Positions 7,973 to 16,355 of a stretch of DNA of 64,000 nucleotides are shown here, piece by piece. Each line of letters opens with the position of its first letter. The first letter of the stretch is position 1. A program made the position numbers and the translations under genes. The stretch is taken from assembly GCA_022821495.1 (NCBI GenBank), contig JAJEDN010000080.1, positions 26,143-90,142 on the forward strand. The letters run 5' to 3'. Origin of the DNA: Candidatus Poribacteria bacterium. GTDB taxonomy: Bacteria > Poribacteria > WGA-4E > WGA-3G. The notes under the pieces are model-generated. The model had not been told where the DNA came from, searched no databases, and saw only the letters and a list, made by a program, of their open reading frames with translations.

Positions 7973-10179
7973 TGATTTGGATACGTTTTGTTCAAATGCT
8001 TGGGCATCGTGAAAAAAACGCCTCCTGTTTGTTCCGCAAGGGTCTTCTGAAAATCTGTTGGTCCCGGATGACCAATCACATAAGCACGGATCCCTAACGA
8101 CTGACATACGCTCAGGGCACGTTCGGGTGGATACTTACCCGTCGTCGGTTCATCTGTCAGAATGAGCAGAATTCGGCTCGCGTACGGGCTGAATTTTATT
8201 TTCGGAACGCCTTCCACGATCGCGTCGATAAGGTGCTCATCGCCACCAAAGGGGTCTTCCATATAACTCGCCAACATCGCTTCGTTCAGCGGCATCTGTG
8301 TGACAACTGCACCGTTGATAACCTTGATCGCATCTTTCGCTTCTGCGAAACGGATAAGCCCGATCCGATACTTGATAGGCAGAATGTCTAACCGACCGAT
8401 AAGTGTGCTTAAACCGAGCATAATCGCTTGAGATCTGCCGCCCATGCTCCGACTGTAATCGAGCATCACAACAATATCGACATAAGTGCCAAATCCTTTT
8501 TCAGGGGATGCCGCCGGTGTGCCACCTGCGTAAACGTTCAACTGGTTTTTTTCACTTCGGATAGTGTACATGCGCCTGCTATTGCGATCGTTGATGAGCC
8601 ATCTGCTGCCCCGATGTTGCGTCATTGCTGTGAAATTCTCCGACAGATTCCAACTTTCAGGATAGATACCGGCATAGACGTTCAATCTGTCGCCCTGTTT
8701 ACGGATCGTGTAAGTGTGATTGGTGGCATAGTCCGTAATGACCCACAGATCTCCCTTCTCTTTTTCCCAAACCTTGGCATTGTTAAAGAGGCTACCGCCC
8801 AAGGATAAAGAGATACCATTTGCTTCAAATTCCCGTGCCAATTTCTTTGCCGGTATATCACCGTCTTCGAGCTCGATTTCAAATTTTGACTCCATGCTAA
8901 ATAACATCTGCCCCCCGCTGCGACGGATGTCTTTGACGATGTCTCGGAACACCTTGATAAACGCGCTATTTCCTTTACGCGTACTCGGTAGCGTCGTTCG
9001 ACCGACACCCTCAATATCTCCCGGAATGCGCTGCCACAGTCCAGCCGTCTGTTCAGCGATTTGTTGCTGAAACGGTTCGGGGTGTCCAAGGACGTTGACG
9101 CGGACCTCTTGTAGTTGATACTCCTTGATAGCCTTTTCGCGCATTTGGGTGTAAGAATCTTCTCTCTTAAAAGCCGTCGATGCGGGTTCATCGGTTACCA
9201 GGATAATAAATTTATCCGCATCGGCATGGAAATCAATCCGCTGAAGTGTATCTATTAAAGCGTCAAGTGCGTGTTCATTGCCGCTCAGCGTTGCTTTTTG
9301 CATCCGTCTACGCAGCATACCGACATCGGGCAGCAAAGAGCGGATCTCCAAATTTTGCCCCGTCTGCCGGACACTGAATTCAGACATACCGAGATGATAT
9401 TCCAAATTGACGAGGTCAAAGGCATCGGTCAAGGCGTACAGGTTCGCTGCAACTTGCTGGATGTTGTCCCGCATACTTGCGCTGGTATCGAGGACAAAGA
9501 CGACGTTAACTTTATCCAATTCTCGTGTCGCTATAATATGATTGGCAATGTTTTCGAGCGCTTCAGCGAACGGATTGGTGCTGTCCCCCTTGCCAGTGAT
9601 TTCACTTTCGTCGTCGCCATCACCGTCCCCCACGGTTCCGATTTCGGAAGTCCCGGTCGATTCCAGTCTGTGGAAACCGTCGCCGCCATCCCCCTTAACG
9701 CGTTGCCGTAGGCTCTCTACACCTTCACCCGCCGTGGTCTGAAAGGGACTTGCGACTGATTCATGGATCGGTGTGGTTCGGCTACTGAAATGGCGTGCAT
9801 CCGTCGTTACATCCGGCAGTGAGGTTTCTACGTCCGACACAGATTTTGTCGCGCTATGCAGCAGTTCCTGCTCCGACTGCCGCAAGGTTTCATTCATCGG
9901 ATTCGCAGCGGCTGCCAGATCCAAATGGCGTTGACGCTGCTGCGTAGAAGGATCCGTTTGCTGTGGCACCCGTAACTTTTTAGGTGGTGGCGGCTTGAGG
10001 CTCCGGCGTTCTTTGGGAGCAGTTTTCGGTTTTATTAACTCCACCGACAGTACATCCTCGTTCCCCACCTGTCTTTGGGTATAAAATGAGAACATAAAGA
10101 CAATTGCAAAGCAGAGATGGACGACGCTTGAAAAGAGGAGTGCGCGTAACGAGCGCTGCTTTCTATTAGAACGGTTCAC
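7969..10179 (-). CDS. Membrane-anchored protein with two von Willebrand A domains
   Basis: About 736 residues from a GTG at 10179, which has GGAG eight bases upstream; the longer GTG at 10218 has none. One transmembrane helix (about residues 15-33) is followed by a Pro/Lys-rich stretch with KPPPPKK as in TonB-like proteins, then a low-complexity region. VWA domain 1 has the MIDAS motif DTSAS (Asp231), VWA domain 2 has DYSRS (about residue 565) and ends the protein. Both contain the ILVTDEP/LILTDEP strand, so the two are paralogous. The topology places the VWA domains in the periplasm. VWA domains bind protein partners through a metal ion; the partner is unknown. The stop codon is made by the repeat array. 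Confidence 0.8.
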   Translation of the reverse strand: MNRSNRKQRSLRALLFSSVVHLCFAIVFMFSFYTQRQVGNEDVLSVELIKPKTAPKERRSLKPPPPKKLRVPQQTDPSTQQRQRHLDLAAAANPMNETLRQSEQELLHSATKSVSDVETSLPDVTTDARHFSSRTTPIHESVASPFQTTAGEGVESLRQRVKGDGGDGFHRLESTGTSEIGTVGDGDGDDESEITGKGDSTNPFAEALENIANHIIATRELDKVNVVFVLDTSASMRDNIQQVAANLYALTDAFDLVNLEYHLGMSEFSVRQTGQNLEIRSLLPDVGMLRRRMQKATLSGNEHALDALIDTLQRIDFHADADKFIILVTDEPASTAFKREDSYTQMREKAIKEYQLQEVRVNVLGHPEPFQQQIAEQTAGLWQRIPGDIEGVGRTTLPSTRKGNSAFIKVFRDIVKDIRRSGGQMLFSMESKFEIELEDGDIPAKKLAREFEANGISLSLGGSLFNNAKVWEKEKGDLWVITDYATNHTYTIRKQGDRLNVYAGIYPESWNLSENFTAMTQHRGSRWLINDRNSRRMYTIRSEKNQLNVYAGGTPAASPEKGFGTYVDIVVMLDYSRSMGGRSQAIMLGLSTLIGRLDILPIKYRIGLIRFAEAKDAIKVINGAVVTQMPLNEAMLASYMEDPFGGDEHLIDAIVEGVPKIKFSPYASRILLILTDEPTTGKYPPERALSVCQSLGIRAYVIGHPGPTDFQKTLAEQTGGVFFTMPKHLNKTYPNQ

Positions 10180-10343
10180 GGTTTTTTCTCCATTTCGATA
10201 AGTCTGTTTATTAGGCACGCCGACTTACAGCATTGCGTACTCTATTTAACCCAGATTGCCACCTATACGTTGACATTATATGTTAAGTCAACGAGCAATT
10301 TCTATGCCAATCCGCACAATACCGCACCCATAGGTTCATTGTA

Positions 10344-10493
10344 ATATAGTAAAATCCGAAAATAAATGAACACTTTTACGAAGATAACCCCCCTAGGGGA
10401 AACACCCCAGCAAAAACACCCGCCTTATCAGGGGGGATAAGATTGGAATCGTTTTGATTTGATGGGTTTCAATAATTATGGGCTTTACTATAA
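10344..10493. mobile_element. MITE-like element, family A, copy 1
   Basis: 150 bases bounded by TATAGTAAAATCCGAAAATA and TAATTATGGGCTTTACTATAA, inverted versions of one terminal sequence. Inside is the CCCCCC...TTATCAGGGGGG core interrupted by TAGGGGAAACACCCC. It is inverted relative to copies at 15990 and 26827, which share it nearly base for base. There is no coding capacity. Confidence 0.85.
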
Positions 10494-10814
10494 AACTCAG
10501 CGAGAACACTGCACAAAATAGGGCATTCTTTATCTGCCGTTGCACGAAACAGGGCATATTTATGGTGCATTAGAAAAATAAGTAGGCATTACCAACAGGG
10601 TCAATATGGCAAAACCTAACAACCGCGTCGTCTTCATCAAAATTTCCTCAAGAAATCAGGGATGTGTTCCATAAATGTATATGGAGAGAGGTCGTAGACA
10701 TTTTGCGAAACTTAGGTCATTATACCACGTATAACAAAGTACATCAAATTAAAGTTGACAAAATTGATACTTTCTGCTAAACTTTTAGGAAATTGATTGC
10801 TTTGCACTTTTTTC
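10494..10814. other. Non-coding stretch without recognised gene
   Basis: AT-rich sequence with a loose direct repeat (GCACAAAATAGGGCAT near 10511 and GCACGAAACAGGGCAT near 10542). I see no supported reading frame. Confidence 0.4.
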
Positions 10815-10844
10815 TTGCAATTCATGTTCAAAAAGTGCTATAAT
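10815..10844 (+). promoter_or_regulatory. Sigma70-type promoter of the structured leader
   Basis: TTGCAA at 10815-10820, an 18-base spacer and a perfect TATAAT at 10839-10844. Transcription would begin near 10851, leaving a leader of about 259 bases before the ATG at 11110. Confidence 0.65.
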
Positions 10845-10860
10845 TGATTAAGTGGATTTG

Positions 10861-11020
10861 CATTCTGATCAACTTCTCAAGGTGACGTATACTACCCGGC
10901 GGAAGATGAAAAGCAGGATCGCACCGCTGACTAAAACCGACATCGGTTCGGTTTACCGATGGTATGTCAGCACTAAGACACGTGATTTACATGCAGTACT
11001 GCTATCACGAAAAGTAAGAA
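10861..11020 (+). ncRNA. Structured 5' leader, candidate riboswitch
   Basis: The leader can fold into at least two hairpins. The first (10927-10970) pairs CTGAC with GTCAG outside and CATCGGT with ACCGATG inside. The second (10981-11009) pairs CGTGAT with ATCACG around the palindrome GCAGTACTGC. The order GGATCGCACCGC - CTAAAACC - GGTTTACCGATGG loosely recalls the second half of c-di-GMP-I (GEMM) riboswitches, but the invariant GGACGCAAAGC and GGCAAACC segments are not matched, so a different or divergent class is as likely. The regulated gene codes for a secreted protein, which would fit a surface-related signal. Confidence 0.4.
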
Positions 11021-11109
11021 TCTGATGAGGTAACGGATCTTTGGGAAGCGCGCTTTTTGCTCAAAATTCGGAACCTCGTGTATATTTTGTAGAAGGAGAA
11101 TTCATAGCT

Positions 11110-11853
11110 ATGAAAAAACTAACAATCTTTATCACACTTGCCTGTGTTGTGATGATTTCGCCTATAGTGCTCGCACAAGATTGGCAGACAGGTGATGACT
11201 GGATTGCAAAATGGTGGGGACTTGATCTGGTAACCAACACTGGCGGTTTCGGTACCTCTGCTGGAAAAGACTATCTGCTTGAAGGTAGCCAAAAGTCTAA
11301 CAGTGAGTTCGGTACGCCTATTATTTCAAACGCCTCTGTTTCGACACGCGATGGGGCAGGAAAAACAGCAAATGCCATCGTTGATCTTGAGGAAAATGGC
11401 GGGCCACTCACTTGGGGTATTGTTGATCTTAATGTCGAAGATCAATTCAATATGTCCACAAGCCACGGTTTCGGTGACGCATCAAACATCACATGGCACG
11501 GCATTATCGTCATTATTTCGCCGGAGGATCGGACGACAACGATGCATCCCGCACACGACGATCACGCCCAAATCTGGCTCAACGGCACACAGATATATGA
11601 TAATTCCGTCTGGACAGGTGGTGCGCAGGAAGTCACAACGCCAACTGAAGTTCAACTCAAGAAGGGTGAAAATTACTTGCACTACAAGTGCGGTGAATCG
11701 GGCGGCGCGGATTACCTCAATCTCCGCTTCGAACCAACCGACACAGATCTCCTCATCGCTCCGACAATGAGCGGTCTCTTCTTGGATGTCTTGACCCCGG
11801 TTGAAGCACGCGGAAAACTCGCGACACAGTGGGCAGATCTCAAACGGAAATAA
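11110..11853 (+). CDS. Small secreted protein with galactose-binding-like fold
   Basis: 247 residues from an ATG with AAGGAGA eleven bases upstream; the frame reaches further back but the product would then lack a leading signal. Signal peptide MKKLTIFITLACVVM... cleaved after VLAQ (about residue 23). The middle contains HAQIWLNGTQIYDN and KKGENYLHYKCGES, patterns of beta-sandwich domains in which an LNG turn and a load-bearing strand recur (also seen in the phosphoesterase at 4115). The last 25 residues (LDVLTPVEARGKLATQWADLKRK-type tail) are basic. Function unknown; probably outer-surface or periplasmic. Its own promoter and structured leader suggest it is tightly regulated. Confidence 0.7.
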   Translation: MKKLTIFITLACVVMISPIVLAQDWQTGDDWIAKWWGLDLVTNTGGFGTSAGKDYLLEGSQKSNSEFGTPIISNASVSTRDGAGKTANAIVDLEENGGPLTWGIVDLNVEDQFNMSTSHGFGDASNITWHGIIVIISPEDRTTTMHPAHDDHAQIWLNGTQIYDNSVWTGGAQEVTTPTEVQLKKGENYLHYKCGESGGADYLNLRFEPTDTDLLIAPTMSGLFLDVLTPVEARGKLATQWADLKRK

Positions 11854-11868
11854 TTTTTTCGTTAATGC

Positions 11869-11904
11869 AAAAACCCGTATCCAAAACCGGATGCGGGTTT
11901 TTTA
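11869..11904 (+). terminator. Rho-independent terminator
   Basis: CCCGTATCC pairs with GGATGCGGG (one G-U) around a short loop and is followed by TTTTTT, just after the stop of the small secreted protein. Confidence 0.85.
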
Positions 11905-11964
11905 TTCTCTGACCTCTTCCCGTAGGATTCTCGCTGCGGAGCACTCCTGATCACCACATTCCTA

Positions 11965-13611
11965 TTATTCTGATTCTATAATCCTCAAAACCTGATTGAT
12001 AGATATATCCTCCAAGACCTGTCTCGTCCCACTTTGCCATACAACCGTAATCTTCTCAACACGCTGATGCGCGCCTAAACCGAACAGTAAACGCGTATCA
12101 CTCCCCGACGCATAACTTGAACCGCTCTTTACCTCTCTGATCTGTGTCATCTTCCTCGTCACAACCGTAACCTTCGCCCCGATACCATCACGGTTACTTC
12201 GGGTGCCAATTAATTGGATAGCCAACCAATTTTTCTGGTTTCCACCGTCGTTCCGAAGTAAAACTGATCGCTGGTTGGAATTCACGACGACAATATCGGT
12301 ATCGCCATCGTTATCGTAATCGGCAGTCGCGGCAGCCCTACCCACCAGTGCCTGTGTGAAATAAGCACCAGTAGTTCCTGACACATCGGTGTACGTCCCA
12401 TCACCTGTATTTTGGAACATCTGGTCGCGTTGCGCATAAGTCTCATGGTCCATCAAAACTTCGATGACATCTTGTGGATGCCCGTTTGCACAAAACAGAT
12501 CAAGGTGTCCATCGTTATCGTAATCTAAAAATATCGGACTGAAACCGACAAACGGCAGCGTCGGTTGTTCCAATCCGCTGTCTGCCGTCGTGTCGGTAAA
12601 AAACAGTCCTTCCTCGTTCTTATAGAGGGTCGCCTTTTCAGAATTTGCGACGATAAAGTCAAACCACCCATCACCGTTGTAGTCGCCGCTATCTATACCC
12701 ATAGAGCCTTCAGCAACCCCTTTCTCATCATAGCCGACACCGATGAACAGGCTCTCATCTGTGAAAGAGCCGTCGCCGTTGTTATGATACAAGAAATTCC
12801 GGTTGGTATCGTTAGTGACGTAAATATCCGGGAACCCGTCATTATCGTAGTCACAGACGACAGCCGCCATGCCTCTCCCTTCAGTCGGGTTTGTCACACC
12901 GGCTGCCGCAGCGATATTTGTAAACGTCCCGTTGCCGTTGTTTCGGTAGAGCACATCGGCGGTGCCTTCATAACTGCGCGGATGCCCGTAACCGATGATA
13001 CCTTTAAAGGTTGTGACCGGCATCGACAATTCGTATACCAAATAGTTGACGACAAAAATATCCAAATCACCATCTACATCGAAATCGAGATAGACGGCTG
13101 CGATACCCCAGTGGTCGTTATCAATACCAGAGGCTTCGGTAATGTCAGTAAAGGTGCCGTCGCCGTTGTTTTGGTAGAGTGTATCCCGTCCAAAGTTTGC
13201 GACATAGAGATCCGCATCACCATCATTATCAATATCACCCGCGGCGGCTGCCATCCCGTACCCTGTGTCGCCTGTCCCAGAAACCTCGGTAACATCTGTA
13301 AAACTGCCATCACCATCGTTGCGATAGAGCACGTTTCCAAGCTGTGCCTGTTGTGGCTCTTGCTTCGCTTGCGGAACATAACCGCTGTTAACAAAATAGA
13401 GATCAACATCGCCATCGGTGTCGTAATCAAAAAAGACGGCACCCGATCCCATCGTCTCAATGATATGCTTATGTTCGGTTTTACCGTTGCTGTGTTTGAA
13501 GTGGATGCCCGCTGCTTCAGTGACATCCACAAAGATAGGCGGTTGTGCGGCAGCACTGCTTATAAGTACGAATATAAGAAGTAATACTATTTCTAAAAGT
13601 TTATATCGCAT
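11965..13611 (-). CDS. FG-GAP repeat protein with ASPIC/UnbV domain (CRTAC1-like)
   Basis: About 548 residues from the ATG at 13611, which gives the signal peptide MRYKLLEIVLLLIFVL...AAAQ; longer frames have no leader. Roughly eight FG-GAP blades follow, each with a calcium loop of the form DxDxDGDxD (for example YDTDGDVDLYF, YDNDGDTDIVV). The C-terminal 75 residues (NRDGIGAKVTV ... ITVVWQSGTRQ) match the ASPIC/UnbV domain. Such secreted beta-propellers bind calcium and partners or glycans; the exact role is unknown. It is the third gene after the TPR and formylglycine-enzyme-like genes, separated from the latter by 202 bases of repeat, so it may be read from its own promoter. Confidence 0.87.
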   Translation of the reverse strand: MRYKLLEIVLLLIFVLISSAAAQPPIFVDVTEAAGIHFKHSNGKTEHKHIIETMGSGAVFFDYDTDGDVDLYFVNSGYVPQAKQEPQQAQLGNVLYRNDGDGSFTDVTEVSGTGDTGYGMAAAAGDIDNDGDADLYVANFGRDTLYQNNGDGTFTDITEASGIDNDHWGIAAVYLDFDVDGDLDIFVVNYLVYELSMPVTTFKGIIGYGHPRSYEGTADVLYRNNGNGTFTNIAAAAGVTNPTEGRGMAAVVCDYDNDGFPDIYVTNDTNRNFLYHNNGDGSFTDESLFIGVGYDEKGVAEGSMGIDSGDYNGDGWFDFIVANSEKATLYKNEEGLFFTDTTADSGLEQPTLPFVGFSPIFLDYDNDGHLDLFCANGHPQDVIEVLMDHETYAQRDQMFQNTGDGTYTDVSGTTGAYFTQALVGRAAATADYDNDGDTDIVVVNSNQRSVLLRNDGGNQKNWLAIQLIGTRSNRDGIGAKVTVVTRKMTQIREVKSGSSYASGSDTRLLFGLGAHQRVEKITVVWQSGTRQVLEDISINQVLRIIESE

Positions 13612-13615
13612 TAAC

Positions 13616-13743
13616 TGCACCGGGCATAACATTAACTGCACCCTTGACCCAGACCCCGGTAGGTGCGGTTTCATAGGGGAACATCGCAGCAAAAACACCG
13701 CACCGGGCATAACTGCAGGCGGGGTTTGAAACCCCGCCTGCAG
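13616..13743. repeat. Palindromic element between the SUMF1-like and UnbV genes
   Basis: A 31-base palindrome at 13713-13743 (arms CTGCAGGCGGGGTTT / AAACCCCGCCTGCAG) plus a direct repeat of GCACCGGGCATAAC at about 13616 and 13699. The block ends a few bases before the UnbV start codon. Confidence 0.75.
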
Positions 13744-13813
13744 CGGCTGGGAGAAGTAAGACGAGTTGAGGGATCAATAGTTTGGAAGGTTGATACTTTA
13801 GCATTATATCGGA

Positions 13814-14683
13814 CTATTTAGATGTTTTTTCAGCGGTCTTTGCCAATCGGAAACCGACAAAGGAGGTCTTCAAATTCGGATAGAGGTAAAACCGGAACGT
13901 AGTGCTGCACCGGCTGATCTTATCAACCCAGGAACCCCCTCGGATAACACGCCAACTGCCGACAACCGGTCCTGTTGGATTCCGCTTCGGGCGTTTCGTG
14001 AAGACTTGCGAAGTGTGCCAGTAATAGACATCGCTATACCAATCCGCAGTCCATTCCCAGACGTTGCCTGCCATATCCATCACACCGTAGTAACTCTTGC
14101 CCTTCGGAAAGCTGCCAACGGGTGCGAGACCATTCTTATAACCATCATTATCGGCAGCGGTGTTCGCGTAGGGTTCGATTGCATTGCCCCAGGGCCATAT
14201 CCTGTCAGTGTAGCCGCGCGCCGCTTTCTCCCACTCCGCTTCTGTCGGTAGACGCATGCCTTTCCAAGCCGCATAGGCATTCGCGTCGTGCCAAGAAACC
14301 CCGACAACAGGATGATCAGGGAACTGCTTTGCCCGTTCAGGCCAGTTACCGATCTGCGGAATGTGTGTAAAATTTTCGGGAGTGTGTTGCTGCATTTCTG
14401 CTGCGGCAGCGGCTTGCTGTTTCCAAAATTCGTAGTATTCGGCGTTTGTTACTTCGTACTTGCCGATGTAATAGGCGCCGAGATAGACTTTATGCATCGG
14501 TCTTTCATCAGCGGCGCGGTTGTCGCTTCCCATTGTGAAGGTCCCAGCAGAGACGAATATCATATTCTCTGCATCTTGTGCGAATACAGCAATACCGGGG
14601 AAAAGCAGAAGCATCAGATATTTCGCGATCAGACTGAAATAACTATTTCTGTTTCGCTTTCTGTTCGGATAAAAGGTGTTCAT
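13814..14683 (-). CDS. Formylglycine-generating-enzyme-like (SUMF1/EgtB-type) secreted protein
   Basis: 289 residues from the ATG at 14683, inside the end of the TPR gene. The signal peptide is preceded by a basic stretch (NRKRNRN). SUMF1 features: FTMGSDN, NAEYYEF, HPVVGVSWHDANAYAAW, LPTEAEWEKAARG, GVMDMAGNVWEWTADW, RGGSW near the end. In true formylglycine-generating enzymes the segment after RGGS has two cysteines that bind copper; here the first aligns with Asp (RGGSWVDK) and only the second remains (SRCSTT). It therefore probably does not oxidise sulfatase cysteines and may be a binding or structural member. The 41-base overlap with the TPR gene implies translational coupling. Confidence 0.82.
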   Translation of the reverse strand: MNTFYPNRKRNRNSYFSLIAKYLMLLLFPGIAVFAQDAENMIFVSAGTFTMGSDNRAADERPMHKVYLGAYYIGKYEVTNAEYYEFWKQQAAAAAEMQQHTPENFTHIPQIGNWPERAKQFPDHPVVGVSWHDANAYAAWKGMRLPTEAEWEKAARGYTDRIWPWGNAIEPYANTAADNDGYKNGLAPVGSFPKGKSYYGVMDMAGNVWEWTADWYSDVYYWHTSQVFTKRPKRNPTGPVVGSWRVIRGGSWVDKISRCSTTFRFYLYPNLKTSFVGFRLAKTAEKTSK

Positions 14684-15821
14684 AAGCGCGGTAATGCTCC
14701 TGCGCGAGCTTCTGGTTTCCAAAACTCTGATATAATTTTGAGACGTTAAGATGGTAGTAGGGTTGCTCGCTATCGAGTTCGATCGCTTTTTGGAACGTAA
14801 CGAGTGCCTCTCGTCGTTTGCCTTGCATTGCATACGCACTACCGAGGGTGTTATAAAGGATCGACTGGTCGGGCATCAGCTGGACAGCCTTTTCGGCGGC
14901 TTCCGCAGCATGCTTAGGATAGTTTAGCGCCATAAATGTTCGGCTTAAACCGTGATGAAAATTGGCGTTGTTCGGTGCGAGTTCAATGCACCTCTGAAAG
15001 ACTTGGACGGCTTCGGGATAGTTTTTTTGGCTCATCAACAGGGAGGCTAAGCCTGACCACGCTTCGAGGTTATTCGGTTCTGCGCGTGTGAGGCGCGCGA
15101 GACGTTCATATTCAGCAAATTCCTTTTGTAATTGTTGGTAAATTTGCATCTCGGCTCTGCTTTTCTCGCGGTCCCCTAAACGGAGATACGCCATACCAAG
15201 CCCATAATGCGGTTCTGCATAACGTCCAGGTCCGAACGCTAATGCTTTTTGGAAGTTCTCTATCGCTTTCGTATATTCTTTTAAGTTGAGGTAAGCCGTA
15301 CCGAGTTCTTGATATGTGCCTGCTGCTTGTGGTTTCAACGTAAGGGCTTCCATCAAGGCGGGGGCAGCGTCTCCATAGCGCCGGAGTTTTAGAAGTGTTT
15401 TGCCGAGCATTTCCTGCCCGCGCGCATGATGCGGTGAAAGTTCAACAACCTGTTCTAACACTGGCACTGCGTCTGCCCATTTATCAAGTTTGAAATACAC
15501 AACGCCGAGCGAGTAGAGTGCCTCAATGTTATCGGGCATCAACGCTAAAGACCGTTGGTAACTATCGGCAGCCTTGTTCCAGAATTGCTCTTGGGCATAA
15601 GCCATACCGAGATAGTGGAGAATTTCAGAGTGATCCGGTTCGATCGCCAGTGCGGTTTCAAACTCGGATATCGCCGTCTGATTGTCGCCACGGAAGATAG
15701 CACTAAACCCTTGTTCTACGTGTCGAACGTATTTGCTATGGTCGCCAGATTTTTCATCGGCGGTACCAGAGAGCGGCAGACAGATCGAAAGAAAAATAAC
15801 AATTTTCAACCAATTTCGCAT
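14643..15821 (-). CDS. Periplasmic tetratricopeptide-repeat protein
   Basis: 392 residues with a signal peptide (MRNWLKIVIFLSICLPLSGTA) and about nine TPR units from residue 30 on, several with the canonical spacing (for example AISEFETALAIEPDHSEILHYLGMAYA). AAGGAAA precedes the ATG by nine bases. TPR proteins of this type act as scaffolds. It heads the operon TPR - SUMF1-like - UnbV, a set that plausibly forms one exported complex. No enzyme motif is visible. Confidence 0.85.
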   Translation of the reverse strand: MRNWLKIVIFLSICLPLSGTADEKSGDHSKYVRHVEQGFSAIFRGDNQTAISEFETALAIEPDHSEILHYLGMAYAQEQFWNKAADSYQRSLALMPDNIEALYSLGVVYFKLDKWADAVPVLEQVVELSPHHARGQEMLGKTLLKLRRYGDAAPALMEALTLKPQAAGTYQELGTAYLNLKEYTKAIENFQKALAFGPGRYAEPHYGLGMAYLRLGDREKSRAEMQIYQQLQKEFAEYERLARLTRAEPNNLEAWSGLASLLMSQKNYPEAVQVFQRCIELAPNNANFHHGLSRTFMALNYPKHAAEAAEKAVQLMPDQSILYNTLGSAYAMQGKRREALVTFQKAIELDSEQPYYHLNVSKLYQSFGNQKLAQEHYRAYEHLLSEQKAKQK

Positions 15822-15989
15822 TTTTTACTTTTCCTTGCGGTTCAATCAGGTAGGTTATCGAAAAATCTCCGTTGTGTATATCCAGCCCGGCGTGTTGCTT
15901 GTGCTTACTTTTCTTGTGTTAATTCTAACTGTAGTCCCGAAAAAAGTCAAGTTTATAAAACCAATCAATGCTATACTATACAGATACTA

Positions 15990-16118
15990 TTATAGTAAAG
16001 CCCATAATTATTGAGACACATCCAATCAAAGCGATTCCCATCTTATTCCCCCCTGATAAGGGGGGTTAGGGGGGTTATCTTCGTAAAAGTGTTCATTTAT
16101 TTTCGGATTTTACTATAA
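15990..16118. mobile_element. MITE-like element, family A, copy 2
   Basis: 129 bases bounded by TTATAGTAAAGCCCATAATT and GATTTTACTATAA. The inner core is CCCCCCTGATAAGGGGGG followed by TTAGGGGGGTTATC. It abuts the ISC element, with 27 bases between. Upstream (15822-15989) is AT-rich with no gene. Confidence 0.85.
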
Positions 16119-16145
16119 ATTCAGAAAATAAAGGATTAGAAATAG

Positions 16146-16355
16146 ATGTCAATAACCCCCTGCTAAAGCATGTGGGCTTGTGCGAAGCGTATACCAAACG
16201 TTCACTCCACAAGTTAAACTATTTTCTACAGTAATATATCGCAGTCTCTTGGCGTGGTCGCCTGAGTAATGTTTCGGATACTCCCCTCGTCTGATTCCAC
16301 TTCGATATTGCGATCTGGAAGGGGCCATACAAACTCCATTGGAGATTTACAAACT
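16146..16355 (+). ncRNA. Omega-RNA (guide scaffold) of the IsrB-like protein
   Basis: The 210 bases upstream of the gene hold a chain of hairpins: CCCCC-TGC/GCA-GGG (from 16155), CTTGTG/CACAAG (about 16178-16212), a single-stranded block CTACAGTAATATATCGC, GGCG-tggt-CGCC (about 16251-16262), then TTCCA/TGGAA inside CCCC/GGGG (about 16283-16324). The first three stems and the single-stranded block are shared with the copy at 63858. IscB and IsrB omega-RNAs lie upstream of the gene and take their guide from sequence 5' of the element, so the guide would be the bases ending at 16145. Confidence 0.75.

Noticed and set aside
10861..10970. Confident c-di-GMP-I riboswitch
   Set aside because: The similarity is limited to loose blocks; invariant GEMM positions are not met, so only a structured leader is claimed.
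12565..13584. Long open frame opposite the FG-GAP gene
   Set aside because: It lies fully antisense to a clear secreted propeller gene; its Ile/Val-rich product mirrors the calcium-loop repeats.
16269..16355. Longer IsrB start upstream
   Set aside because: This stretch is the 3' part of the omega-RNA and the PLMP domain begins at the ATG at 16356.
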